Assembly: GCA_029204225.1 (NCBI GenBank)
Contig: CM055101.1
Coordinates: 32,123,683-32,187,682, forward strand
DNA: 64,000 bases
Source: Diphasiastrum complanatum
Lineage: Eukaryota > Streptophyta > Lycopodiopsida > Lycopodiales > Lycopodiaceae
Reading direction: 5' to 3'
Shown here: positions 35,202 to 46,401 of the stretch, one piece after another
Position numbering within the stretch: the first letter of the stretch is position 1
Layout of the letters: every line of letters starts with the position of its first letter
Notes under the pieces: model-generated
The model's database searches: none
Told to the model about the DNA's origin: nothing
The model's input: only the letters and a program-made list of their open reading frames with translations
Program-made: the position numbers and the translations under genes

Positions 35202-36984
35202 TGTAGGATTTTGATGGAAACGTGGTGAGCAGCAAAAGTGGTGAGCAGATGGAGATAGATCGGTAGGGCGTCAGCTACCAGCTATGCGTTCAAGCTGAAA
35301 TGAATACTGCAATGCGCAATGGAAACAAAAATGTATACACAAAAATGCACTCAGATAAATCAGAAATGTGAGTACAGAAGCTTGAAGTTGGTCGTGGAAT
35401 AGTAGGGCACTCAATCTTTAGCTGAAACGTTGATAGCTAGATAATCAAAACTACAACTAACTAATTCTACATAAGCCTACATAGTCACTAAACATCGTTG
35501 CAGAATATTACCTGTACATTGTTATACAAGATGCTTGTCAGATCAACAATGCATTAAAGCCCTAAGAAAATCTACTTACAGTTCCATAGAAGGCAGCCAT
35601 TATTTAACAGTAAGTGGATCGAATTTTCTAGTTAACATTATCGAAAAATCAACTAAGGGTCGAATTTATACAAATGGTCGGATTTATTAGACCCGGTTCG
35701 ATCTGAGATTCGATCCAGGATCGAAGACGTCCGGATTTATTAGACCGATCCAGGGTGGAAGACGTCTGGATATTTTCCGCCTCAATCCGATTCAATCCAG
35801 GGTTAGAAAATCACATTTTGATGGGAGTGACATTGGATCGAAAAATAGGCTTGGGTCGAAAAAATTTGGAAATCGATTTTTTCAATCCTTTGCTAAAATT
35901 TCGAGCCTTTATATTTATTTTTGTGTAGTTTTTTTTCAGCACAAGTATGAATAGGGTTTAGGATGCTCATTACCCAATGAAATTGGGCTTGAGCATGAAT
36001 TCCAACACTCCCCCTTAATGTGGATTCTGAAAATTTTTGATCTTCAGATTTAGTAGGTTGTTAAATCTGAGATGATGCTCTTTTGTTAGAGCCATGGTGA
36101 AGTAATTTGCTGCCTGTAACTATGTCCTGCAGTAAACCAAAGAAATTTCCTTGCTTTGTACTTTCTCTCTAAGATAGTGATATCGGATTTCGATATGCTT
36201 ACTTCGGGAGTGGAATCTCGGATTCAGAGATAGTGCATTGGCACTTTGATTGTCACAGTAGAGGGTCATTGGATGTGACTGGATAATTTCAATATCTGCA
36301 AGTAGGTTTTTTAGACAAATGGCCTCCTTGGTAGCCCAGCTAGGAGTTCAAGATGAAACGAATACTGCAATGTGCAATGGAAAGAAAAATATAGACACAA
36401 AAATGCACTCAGATATATCAGAAATGTGAGTACAGAAGCTTGAAGTTGGCCGCGGAACAATAGGGTGCTCAACCTTCAGCTGAAATCGTTGATAGATATA
36501 TAGTTGGAACTACAATTAACTAATTCTACATAAGCCTACATAGTCACTGAACATCGCTGCAGAATATTACCTGTACATTGTTACACAATATGCTTATCAG
36601 ATGAATAGTGCATTAAAGCCCTAAGAAAATCTACTTACGGTTCCACAGAAAGCCACCGTTATTTAACGGTAAGTGGATCGGATTTTCTAGTTAACAGTAT
36701 CGAAAAATTAGCAAAGTGTCGGATTTATACAAGACGTTTTTTATTCGATCCGATCCAAGGTCGAAGACGCCCGGATATTTTTTTGACTCGATTCGTTTGA
36801 TGGGATTGACATTGGGTCGGAAAATAGGCTTGGGTCGGAAAAATTCAATCCTGAAGTTTTCGATCCTTTGCTAAAATTTCGAGCCTTCAAAATTTTTTTA
36901 GTGTAGTTTTTTTCAAAATAAATATGAACAGGTTTTAGGATGCTCATTACCTAATGGAATTGGGCTTGAGCATGAATTCCAACA
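35202..36984 (-). mobile_element. Collapsed copia element with target-site duplication
   Basis: A 3' LTR (35202-36007) and a partial 5' LTR (about 36346-36984), both minus strand, flank only about 330 bp of internal DNA. Both LTRs start TGTTGGAATTCATGCTC on the minus strand. GTAGG occurs at 35197-35201 and 36985-36989, the expected 5-bp target duplication. The purine tract complement CTCCCCCTTAA is at 36008-36018. The LTRs align over about 630 bp with scattered changes. The 5' LTR has lost its inner end, the primer site and all of gag, integrase and RT. Confidence 0.85.
36019..36345 (-). pseudogene. Copia RNase H C-terminal remnant
   Basis: Inside the collapsed element the minus strand encodes TKEAICLKNLLADIE, TLYCDNQSANALSLNP and HSRSKHIEIRYHYLREKV, the end of a copia RNase H domain (the D-N-Q-S-A motif holds a catalytic Asp). 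One stop interrupts it shortly after. It joins LTR sequence directly at about 36340-36350, inside an AGTTCAAG-like word. Confidence 0.85.
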
Positions 36985-36989
36985 GTAGG

Positions 36990-37675
36990 CCCACGCACTT
37001 AGGTAAATCACACACATAGGAAATTTGGTTGAGGCACACATCTAGATATAGATCACCTGTAGACTTCAACAGAAAAGTTGCCATTTCCTTTGTCTCTAAT
37101 CCCATAGCAAGCGATCATCGCAAAAGGATGGCATCGCAATGATTGAGACATTTCAAGATGGTGGAGTGACTAGATGGAAGAACTATTTCTCATGGACCCG
37201 AAAATTGAAAACCCTATTTAAGGAGAGGGATTGTGGAACATTGTGACATGGATGAAGATAGTGGATCACAATCAAGAGGGACAAGCCAAAAATGCTGCTC
37301 AAGTAGAGTTGGTAATAGTGAGGTAGACAATAGTGACTACAAAGAGCAACAACCGTAGGCGATCAATTTCTCGTTGAGTGTTGATACTATATGAGTGCAT
37401 TTGAGTCTCTCCATAAGCAACGACGACTACAGACAACAGTGCGAGGGTTGGGTGCCTTTCATTCTTGACCACAAGTCCTTATCAACAAGATGTCATTAGC
37501 TCATGCCATACAACAAGGCATGAAATATCAATAACAATCTAGTTGCAAAATTAGTTCCATAATTAAAAAACAAAATAGCTAACAAATTAGTGATTAGTCC
37601 ACGATTTCTTATTAGGTAGATTTTGATAGTATATCATAACTACTTCAATGTGTTAGATTATGATGAGAGCATGAA
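36990..37675. other. Unassigned sequence
   Basis: No coding motif recognised. Confidence 0.35.
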
Positions 37676-37696
37676 TGTGTGTGTGTGTGTGTGTGT

Positions 37697-37775
<79 letters not shown>
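37676..37775. repeat. Compound (TG)n-(GA)n microsatellite
   Basis: (TG)11 at 37676-37697 is followed by AGT and (GA)n at 37701-37775. Confidence 0.98.
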
Positions 37776-37777
<2 letters not shown>

Positions 37778-38885
37778 TTTTCTTGATTCCTAAATGTTTT
37801 GAGAGTAGTTTCTTGTTACTTGAAATCATTCGTATGTTTATGTTCTTTTTATCTACTCTATATCTTCTTTTTCTTTTCTTTTTTGCATACATTATTAAGC
37901 AACTATTGGTTGTTATATATGACATATACACAACCGGGCCAAGCCATTTAAAGAGCTGAGGTCCTTAGAGTCATTATATAGTGGTCGGAATTCGAGCTTG
38001 CATCTTTCTAGTGGCAATCAAACAACCTACACCCCGCTGCTATGGACATACCTTCTTTCTTTTGATATATATCATGCTGAAGTTTGTAATTATCTGTATA
38101 TTGGAATTGTGTTACTAATTTGATCAAAAATTTCTAAGTGCTTGGACAAGGCAATCTGTCTGTCTAAATTCATTCATAATATTCAAAAGTGGGACATGAA
38201 GATTCTCTTCATGGTTTTAGAGCCTTTCTCATATTTCTCTTCAACTCTTACCTTAAGAATGAGGAGAGGGAAGAGTGGGATAGGCCGAAATTTTTTTACT
38301 TCTTGTGATTAATGGAGTAAAAGCAGATGCATAATGCTTCCAACATATTCAAGGAGTTCAAGGAGGATTGGTCTAAATGAGAAAACAGAGTAAAAAATTA
38401 ACTGATGACTAGGCTCGAGGGGGTGGGGATAGCCTTAATCCTACCACAACTATATTCACAAAGCAGGTCATGGGTAGTTATTTTGACCAAGTGTTTATGA
38501 TTTATTACTTGTTATTTGGAGCTTCTGGTAGTATGTGCAGATATTTTGGACCCCTAATTGATTGATGGCATTTTAAAGTTCATATATTTTGTTAATGCCC
38601 CCAAAATAGGGCAAGGACCCTTGGTCCTAATTAGATTTGACAATGGGTACCAAATATTGTACAAAGGTAAAGAGCCTCAATCTCTTTGATTGATTGATGA
38701 TGACCATATCTTAGATCAGCATAACCTAGTTAGCATGTCACCAAGCTTATTGGGGATGATTGCCCCCATTTTCTTTTTTTAAAGGATCAACAAGCTTGTG
38801 GAGATCATGATTCTGTTACAACTTGACATTGATTGATCCAAACAAGAGCTGCATGTCTGCTAATACTGCACAAAACAATATATCA
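37776..38885. other. Unassigned sequence
   Basis: No coding motif or element end recognised. Confidence 0.35.
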
Positions 38886-38985
38886 GTGTATAGTCTAGGA
38901 TAGCAGCATAGACTTGCAATCTGCAAGACTTCACGGTGTATAGTCTAGGATAGAAACATAGACTTGCAATCTGCAAGACTTCCAT
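38886..38985. repeat. 50-bp tandem duplication
   Basis: Two 50-bp units (38886-38935 and 38936-38985) start GTGTATAGTCTAGGATAG and differ at only a few positions. They lie about 1 kb beyond the 3' end of the RING gene. Confidence 0.9.
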
Positions 38986-40010
38986 GAAGTATCAAACCAT
39001 CACTTATATCGTGGACCAAATGCTACAACATCCCTACCAACATCATCATGAGTCTCATCAACCACGACCATATTGATGCACTTACAAAATTACATACTGT
39101 TTTAACTTGTTCAAACAAAACTAACCCTAAGAATGCAGCTTTGTGGGAACACTGAAGATGAAAAGAATTAGCACAACGCCCACACAACAAAAAAGGGAAC
39201 CTCCAAGAAAAAAAGTGAGCCAACTTCACAACACTGGCAATTTTTTACCACTTCACCACCTGTAATACTTTGATTTCAGGTAGTACAGCAGTGCTATGCA
39301 GGTAAATGTAGCATGAAGTAAGACAATGGTGGAGAACAAACATAATGCACACTTGATCATTAGGCATAACATTTCTTGACAAAAAACTGTATATTACACC
39401 TAAAGAAATCTATAAAGGCTTCAAGCAAGTAGTAACAGGAGAGGTCACTGTATTGAGAACCAATACTGATCCAATTCCTGTCATGGATAGTCCAATCCTG
39501 GCACTTCTTGAATTCTTGCCATTTGGACTAGAAGATAACAGTTAACCAGAGACGTTTGCCAGAAGAAACTCGTGCCAACAAAATCAGATAATGAAATATA
39601 AAAATATTATGTATAAAGTTCTGTGAACAGAAGTCGAACATTATTTGAACTGCAAATAATGAGAAGAACTTACTCATACATGACTCAATCTAGCTGTGCT
39701 TCAAAAATTCAAGGATTCTTAAGAAACATTTGACACTTGTGAAAACACAGTGGCTTTCATTTAAATTTGCCCATCGGTGAGAAGCAGTTCTACAAAATTA
39801 AATTCCACGTGGGCAGATGATGCTGCACTGATCTATTAAGCATCTGTTAGTTTTCATACAAAATCTTAAGTGCAATATTAGAAAATATCACCTTCAGCTT
39901 AAGTATGCGATAATAAAAAATATGACATTTTTTTGAACCTCTAAGTAAAACTAACCAGTTTCTAAAGAGATACATTATTCAGAATACAAATAGTTTAGCG
40001 ACCACATTCT
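38986..40010. other. Downstream flank of the RING gene
   Basis: No coding motif recognised. The part nearest 40010 is probably the 3' untranslated region of the RING gene, but I could not place a poly(A) signal with confidence. Confidence 0.35.
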
Positions 40011-41705
40011 CTAGTTCAATCGCCTCCTTTTCCGGCCATGAGATGATTCTGCTCCCACATCAGCATATCCGGAGGATCTACTACTGAGTGCTTCACTTGT
40101 ATGTGTCATGAACATTCCGAGTCTTTCCTGTCCAAGAAATTGATCCCCAGTTGCTTCATTTGTTTGTCTTGTGATGTCAAGATGTTGGATAGATGATGCT
40201 TCCTCAGGAATTGATATTCCCAAAGCTCCATGTGCAATTTGACTGGAGGAAAGGTTTGAGGAGACAGGAGGGATGACAATGTCATCCTGTCCTGAAACTG
40301 AGATGGCAGCAAGAACAGTTTGATGTGAATCCTCACTCGCTGCCAGGTTTGAGATTCTTGCCCTTATCGATGCCAAGCGATCAGCTTGTGTTCGATTTGT
40401 TGCCAAGCGCCTCACCACATCTTCCTGCAAATGCTCAGAAAGGCGGGCTACTCTTCTCTGCAAGACTTCGTGTATGCCCCCCACTGCATGGTGTAGAACC
40501 CCATTGGAAGTTGCTTCAGCTGTAGGTGTTCTAAAACGCTCCCTTCTCTCTGCCATGCGCCGGCGAGTTCTTACTCTGGTGTGCAACGTACCTTGGATGT
40601 TTTCTTGCAAGAAATGAAAAGCCCTTCTCATCCTCAATACTTCATTTGATCTCAACATTAATCTTCTTGGATCCTCTGTTTCAACCTCGCCCATTCTGTC
40701 TCCCTCCCATTCCCAACCACGGACCCAGCCTCCAAACCTCTGCCTCAAACTCTCACTTCTATGTGCATGAGGCCGGGGTGGAACAAAATCTGATTCATCT
40801 GCTGTGGACTGGCTTGCACGAGCACTTTTACTACCTCTGCCATAGATTGGAACAATATCACTTTCAGTAACAGCTCCCTTGCAAACAGGGCATTCTTCAT
40901 CTTCAGAATGAATGTACAGCCAACGAAAAAGGCATGGCCAACAAAAAAGGTGACCACAAGAAGTAAGCACAGGATCTACTGCCATATCCAAGCATACATT
41001 GCACTCAAAATTTCCAGCACTGCTAGTTTCACCTTCCTTTTCACTAAAACTCCCCTCCTTTGCGTCACGGTCTTTTATAGCATCAACCAGTCTGGTGACA
41101 GGAGAGTCAAGATCAGCAGCAGCAGAGTCTTCTAACCTTGAGGGTGTGAATTCTAACCTTTCAACTTGAATTGCTGTGAGCGGTCGCGTATATCTCCTGA
41201 AACCATGTCGAACCGGAGAGTTAAGCAGGTGATTTTCTTCAGAATTACGACCAAAGCGAAGACCATTTTCGGCATCCTCGTGAAGCTGCTCTACAGTTTC
41301 CTGTGAAAAGGCTGGTGTGGCCACAGTAGGGGGTGGATAAATGGACTGTGTCTGCAGGGGATGAAGTGAAGGAATGACTTGTTCATGAGATGGACTGGAC
41401 GAAAAGGGTGAAACCCCTCTTACCTGAGCAAATGCAGATTGATCTGGCTGAGACTCATAATCATGATGCAGGTCTAAAAAAACACCATGTATCCCTGGTC
41501 CAAATCGCGGCAAGATCCGCCGAGACGCATACCCCTGGCTGTCGTCAACTCTTAAATCATCTCCAGAACCTGAACCTAATCCCAAAAAATCTGGACTCCA
41601 CGGAGGTGCAAGGTTTAGGTTAAGATCAATCCTTGTCGATACTGCACCTCCATCCAGGTCTGACATACTTACATCAGATCCTGCTACAACTAATATGCCA
41701 GACAT
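40011..41705 (-). CDS. RING-type (C3HC4) E3 ubiquitin ligase, RMA/RNF185-like RING
   Basis: This is a single open frame of 564 codons, ATG at 41703-41705 to TAG at 40011-40013, without introns. The C3HC4 RING finger spans residues about 235-275: CNVC, DPVLTSCGHLFCWPC, RWL, CPVC. This RMA/RNF5/RNF185-style finger recruits an E2 and transfers ubiquitin. Unlike the short membrane-anchored RMA proteins, it has a long Ser-rich N-terminal region and a long Arg-rich C-terminal region (residues about 350-470). It ends in GRKRRRLN, a likely nuclear signal; no membrane segment is seen. Near the N-terminus IDLNLNLAP is an EAR-like (LxLxL) motif, a corepressor-binding signature. A nuclear, possibly repression-linked E3 is inferred. 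Its frame is free of breaks, unlike all its neighbours. Confidence 0.9.
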   Translation of the reverse strand: MSGILVVAGSDVSMSDLDGGAVSTRIDLNLNLAPPWSPDFLGLGSGSGDDLRVDDSQGYASRRILPRFGPGIHGVFLDLHHDYESQPDQSAFAQVRGVSPFSSSPSHEQVIPSLHPLQTQSIYPPPTVATPAFSQETVEQLHEDAENGLRFGRNSEENHLLNSPVRHGFRRYTRPLTAIQVERLEFTPSRLEDSAAADLDSPVTRLVDAIKDRDAKEGSFSEKEGETSSAGNFECNVCLDMAVDPVLTSCGHLFCWPCLFRWLYIHSEDEECPVCKGAVTESDIVPIYGRGSKSARASQSTADESDFVPPRPHAHRSESLRQRFGGWVRGWEWEGDRMGEVETEDPRRLMLRSNEVLRMRRAFHFLQENIQGTLHTRVRTRRRMAERRERFRTPTAEATSNGVLHHAVGGIHEVLQRRVARLSEHLQEDVVRRLATNRTQADRLASIRARISNLAASEDSHQTVLAAISVSGQDDIVIPPVSSNLSSSQIAHGALGISIPEEASSIQHLDITRQTNEATGDQFLGQERLGMFMTHTSEALSSRSSGYADVGAESSHGRKRRRLN

Positions 41706-42170
41706 GCTACGCAATGGCCAACCCTAAGAACGACGATCGTCTCAGAAACTGTTTTGTTATGTAATAATACGATTGAATCGAACCTGTGGAGATATGAAAC
41801 AGAAGGATTTCAGAAAAAAGCGCAAAAAACCCTACTGATCTGCAAAGTACATGGAGGGGATCTTTGGAGCAAAAGATAATTATTCTACACATCAAAAATT
41901 CTCACCACGGCCAGCACGAGGAATCAAAAGTTACGCAAAACTTGTGCTTCCTTTTTTCTTCCTCTTTGTCACCTTCGGATCTGACCCTAAGATCGCCATC
42001 TCTCTCTCACAGGAACAACGAGGGCGAGGGCGAGGGCGAGGCGTCGAAGGCTTTGCCAAAACAGATCCTAAAAGGCGTCGATGCTGATGCTGCTGCTGCT
42101 GCTATAGAAGGCGGCCTCTTCCATCTCCAAGACCCTCCCTCTCTTTATGTCCCTCTAAGCCTGGCCACAT
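41706..42170. other. Upstream region of the RING gene
   Basis: This holds the 5' untranslated region and promoter of the minus-strand RING gene. A (GAGGGC)3-4 run lies at about 42020-42040 and a (GCT)n run at about 42085-42103. An intron in the leader is possible (CTCCACAG at 41784-41791 on the minus strand could be an acceptor) but not proven. No further gene seen. Confidence 0.4.
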
Positions 42171-43740
42171 GAGGCTTTCTTGACCCTCGAAGTGGTTCCA
42201 CATGTGCACCAAGCACTCTAGGTGCCTCATATGGATGCCACATGCAGTGTGAACTCGGTGCCCCATGTGGGTGTGAACTCGGTGTCCCATGTGGGTGCCA
42301 CATACACTGTTACAAGAGATTTCTCTCAAGAATTCAATTAAACAAGAAGTATTTGGTCAAAAATACCATTTGTGCACTCTGGTCGACATCCCAGATGCGC
42401 CCTCGGGACGAGCCTCCCAATTTGGACCTCGCTGCGGGTGGAGCCACATGACTTTCTAGAAATCACAACATCTCGGATGTGCAGGTTAGGTGGAATACCT
42501 ATAGCAGTTAGCAAGAGCTTCAACGGACCTTCAAGCCACTTCAACAACCTGCTGATGCTTGCAATGGACCTCCCTACATGTTTCAAGTTGCAACGTATGA
42601 TCACTTTCAGGACAGAAGATCAGAGGAAAACGTAGAAATAGCAAGGAGCAAAAACACAGCTTCACCATGGTTAAGGAGGAACTCATAGAAGTCAAGCAGT
42701 TCCTGGATGTAAGCTGCATCCAAGAACTGTTTTTTTCCACATCCTAGATGAGTTCGTAATCCAAGAGGTGTGCAGGCCTGGTCAACGCATATCTGAGATG
42801 CCTGACCACAAAAATATGCATGTGGCCAGGCCTTCAGCTAGCGCATTTTTGACTGTGCAAAAATGCACATCTCAGGTGTGCTGCCATTGCCAATAATTAA
42901 ATAACAGATTTGCCCCATGTGGGCAAAAGCTAGTTTTCGATGTCAGTTCTTGGCTGCACAACCTGGAACTGGCTTTTTCATGTGGTCATGCGAAGGTGTC
43001 GAGGCCTTGCCACATGTAAGAGGCTACCAACTTGGCACCATGCCAAACTCGGTGTCCCAACTTAGGTAACTTCCCTCCAAGCAAGTCATTCAACTTACAT
43101 CAGACTGATTTAACTCCAAGTTTAGTTATGAACATGTAAGATCCATCCCAAGCAAGTCATCCAACTTACGTCAAACACCCAAGCAAGAAGTCCAACTCAG
43201 CCAAGAGCCCAAACCAAGTTTGTATTCATGCAAGAAACACTTAGAACCACAAGTCATGATCAAAATGAAGACAACCAATTTCTCAACCGAATGGTCTAGA
43301 TAGCATATTGTCGGTGTCTCGGACCAAATGGTCCCAACTAGTGTTTCCACCTCATTTAGAATCAACTTTTTATAATCGGAAGAATGAGCATTGATTGTGG
43401 TTCCGAACCGGGCCGCTCCCGAAATAACTACAAAAAATCGACAAAAAAAAAAAATTTACATTTTTTATGTAGTGCTAGAAAACATTTCAAGTAATATCCA
43501 TAATGTCTACAATGTCTCTAAAATCTTATAAATTCTAGATTTCTATTGAATACATGCATTTAAAAGTTCGTTATTGCTTGAAAAAAGTTGAAGCCTAGAA
43601 GCCTCAGTGTTCATAGAAAATTGAAATTAGAATCATAATTCACTAGTGCACATTACAATGTTGAATGTTCAATGGACAGTGGACACAATTCAAACTTGTT
43701 AGTTGCATTCCATGTGATAAGTTTCCATGTTGAATTCAAA
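42171..43740. other. Unassigned repeat-rich sequence
   Basis: A 24-bp unit GTGTGAACTCGGTG(C/T)CCCATGTGG is tandemly repeated at 42247-42270 and 42271-42294. CCATGTGGGC, CTCGGTGTCCCA and CAAGCAAGTCA.CCAACTTAC words recur between 42900 and 43170. The style suggests an old LTR, but no ends or primer site were found. Confidence 0.4.
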
Positions 43741-44019
43741 CTTGTTAGTTGCAATCAAGTGATATATCAGTTTCAACACTGAGCACTCAAGTTCAAGTTC
43801 AAATAGTTCAAGCTCAAGCCTCAAATACAAAGTTTAAACGAGTACCTGCATGGGTTCTTTGGCCTACCTCATATTATGTAAAGTCTAGAAGGTGTAGGTT
43901 TGAATGCACAGACATTATCCTTTCTAATTGCTCTATGGAGAGCCTATTTCTCTTTTTGGTGTGTATGAGGGAGTGCTCCAATTCCTCTCACAAGCTATTG
44001 TGGTGTAGTGTTGAGCCAC

Positions 44020-44205
44020 AAGTCGATAATTCTTGGTTTCTAGATCCTGGAGCTACTCAACATATGACTAGTCATCGTGAGCATTTTCACTCCTATACAC
44101 CTTATAGTACAAAGAAATTCGTTCATCTTGGCGACGATAGTACACATACTATCGAAGGTGAACGCATTGTAAGATTGAAGTTCCAGCATGATTATAAAGT
44201 CCTAA
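44020..44205 (+). pseudogene. Ty1/copia protease fragment
   Basis: The plus strand encodes SWFLDPGATQHMTSHREHF and KFVHLGDDSTHTIEGE. These are the two hallmarks of copia aspartic protease (W-x-L/I-D-S-G-A-T/S-x-H-M and the LGD/ND strand). The active-site D-S-G reads D-P-G, so it is dead. The frame extends upstream only as non-conserved sequence and downstream is cut by a gypsy LTR. Confidence 0.75.
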
Positions 44206-44224
44206 AACCAAGAATCCTATTCTA

Positions 44225-44690
44225 AGCATGCCAATCACAAGCAACACAAGGGAAACAGATGGTGGACAAACCAACCCAGCCAAACCTAGATCAAACAGAT
44301 CTAGCCCCCAAGCTATGGATCAATCACAAAGAGGAATGAGGCATCGCACTAGCAGCATTCAACTACCAATCATGCAATCAAGCATACACTAGTGAGAGCC
44401 CAATAGGTATACTTATACCCTCCAAGGCCCATGCACCACTAGTAGTGCACTGTGACACCTCATTGGACACCTCTGCAGCCTATCTGGGCCACTTCATCCA
44501 GTTCCCCAATGACTCACTGATAGACCCATATCAATCCACCATCATTTGTTTAGGCCTACAACCATTAATTATGATCGTGTACTCATAACGGCCCCAATTC
44601 CCTTATAGTCACAATTAACTTATAGGTTGTTGTTTGGTCTACTGATCCCTAGCGTAGACACGCTACCCGAGACCAATCATGGGCATGACA
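44225..44690 (-). mobile_element. LTR, chromovirus-like family, copy 2 (3' LTR of element G)
   Basis: The LTR begins TGTCATGCCC on the minus strand at 44690, after the purine tract complement TTCTTTCCCCCTTATTC. It shares AGATCTAGCCCCCAAGC with copy 3 at 63510 and other blocks with copy 1. The left end lies between about 44168 and 44230 and is not resolved. It abuts a copia protease fragment, which was probably the insertion target. Confidence 0.65.
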
Positions 44691-44705
44691 TTCTTTCCCC
44701 CTTAT

Positions 44706-45041
44706 TCAAGTTCTGTCCTCAGAACTTAAAACTGGGGAAGTTCCTCCTTAAGCTTCCTTCCTGCTACTAGAAATCGTCATCATCTGTGCGACTCTTCCAT
44801 CGAACCAGATCCTTGGTAACTATACAATTTCTCGATTGTTTAGTTCTTGTATCCAAGATCCTTTCGGGTTCAAGTCGAGACACTCCCAATGATTTATCCA
44901 ACAGGTTCAATTGGTCTCCAGAACCAAGATGCCCTCTTTCACGTAAACTCTTCGTGAGCTTACGTGAAATACCGGATGCACTTGAGATCCTTCCGAGAGT
45001 TCCAATTGGTAAGCTAAGGATCCGATCTTTTTCAAGATTTG
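44706..45041 (-). pseudogene. Element G integrase C-terminus with chromodomain-like segment
   Basis: Reading the minus strand from 45041: KKIGSLAYQLEL, SQVHPVFHVSSRRVYVKEG (the conserved gypsy integrase C-terminus), then in another frame EPERILDTRTKQ and TKDLVRWKSR, matching the chromodomain start (EP..ILD.R, L..W). This marks element G as a chromovirus. The other half of its integrase lies at 53704-54045, beyond element F. Confidence 0.75.
45037..45041. repeat. Element F target-site duplication, left copy
   Basis: ATTTG here and ATTTG at 53699-53703 flank the LTR ends exactly, the 5-bp duplication expected from gypsy integrase. Confidence 0.9.
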
Positions 45042-45867
45042 TGTTGGAAGTAAATCTGGTTTGTCAATGTTTGGCTAGATTTACTCACGATGTGGTGTAG
45101 TATAGAGAAGACCGTCCGCTTTCTAAGTTTTTTTACCAAGCTTTAGACGGAGTGCGAAAATAAAACAATGATGAAGCACTAAGGCTTACCCAACTAGTGC
45201 TCGAAATAGAAATAAAATTAACTAAGATGACAAAATATACAAAACCTTACTAAGGCTTACCCAACTAGCAAATCGATTAAACTAAGTCCTAGATTAACAC
45301 CCAAAGGGTAATAAAATGAGATTGCGGCTAATACTAAGCAAATAAGCAGTAATGAACATGCCACAATAAAACCAATGAAAAGGAGGCAAGAGGAGGCTCG
45401 AGCACCTTCCCTCAAGCTATGCACCTTTCCAAGGGGAACACAAATGAAATAGAATGATAATTTTCCAAAATAGAGAGCAAGATAGCTTAATCTCAAAAGT
45501 GTTGTTTACAATGCAAATACCTCTCCTTTTATGGCAAAGAGGGTCTTCCATAAGTGTTTACTAACTTATGGGACTAATATGTTTCTAGCCTTTCTAGAAC
45601 TTCTAACTTAGGATTTAGAACTTCAAATTTCTTAACTTAGGAAAACTTAAGATAAAATATTTCTAATCTTAAGTTTCCTAAGTCTAAGTTCTAAATCTAA
45701 GTTTAAGCTATTTTATTATTATTTAAGCTTCTACTCATGGACTTACAAAACACATGCCATGGCTGAAGTTTATTGACAAATACTCATACGTGGTCTTACA
45801 AAACACATGCCACGGAGTTTTATGTTTTATTTTTATTTTTTTCTATGTGTTAGCACAGTTGCTAACA
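45042..45867 (-). mobile_element. Element F 3' LTR
   Basis: The 826-bp LTR (TGTTGG..GCTAACA on the plus strand) is flanked by the ATTTG duplication on the left and the purine-tract complement on the right. By eye it differs from the 5' LTR (52877-53698) at about 25 positions, indicating an old insertion. Confidence 0.9.
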
Positions 45868-45883
45868 TTCTCCCCCTCTTTAT
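45868..45883 (-). other. Element F polypurine tract
   Basis: The complement reads AATAAAGAGGGGGAGAA, next to the 3' LTR, nearly identical to the element E tract. Confidence 0.85.
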
Positions 45884-46118
45884 TGGATTGGTGGTCTCAC
45901 ACCAATCGACGCATTTTCGTCCTGAATCTTTTGTGCTTCTTGGAGGCGAGACTGTTGCTGTCGAGAGTGGTAGATTGTCGTGTCGATGCCCTCCATCATT
46001 TGCCACCGTAATTTGTTCAGGAAGGGCATGGGTTTGTAATAATGGGGCATACCCTGGAGAAAGTTATGGGTTTTCCATAGCTCCACCATATCAACGTGCA
46101 GGGCGGAAGTGAGTGCAG
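45884..46118 (-). pseudogene. Element F stub of the accessory ORF
   Basis: Only the last about 230 bp of the accessory ORF remain, with KTHNFLQGMPHYYKPMPFLNKL, equal to element E 24690-24900. Upstream it jumps straight to the TATATATAG spacer that in E precedes the ORF start. This is a deletion of about 3.0 kb relative to E. The frame here ends GVRPPIQ-stop just before the purine tract. E, one base shorter near 24800, instead reads on into its LTR. Confidence 0.75.
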
Positions 46119-46396
46119 CGCGATAGGACTATATATAGACTTTTTTTTGCTAGGAATTCGCAACTTCACCCAGAAATCGTCCTCAGTGTCCACGATTTGG
46201 TAATGGTGGTCGCGAATTTTGAGGCAACGTTCTGAGGGCCCGCAAATTCTTGTAAGTGATTTTTCTATGCCAAAAGAGAAAAAACGTCTAACAGTGCAAA
46301 AATGTGTCTGATCAGAATTCGCAGAGATAGCAAAGAAATCGTGAGGATCAATTTGAGCTCCAACAAATTGTTTGCGAATTCTGATGATGGATATCT
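46119..46396 (-). mobile_element. Element F spacer, distal part
   Basis: Matches element E 21375-21660, including GAATTCGC-like words near 46155, 46310 and 46370. Confidence 0.7.
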
Positions 46397-46401
46397 GATG
46401 A

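Noticed and set aside
40325-41623. Several plus-strand frames across the RING gene
   Set aside because: Shadows of the minus-strand coding sequence.
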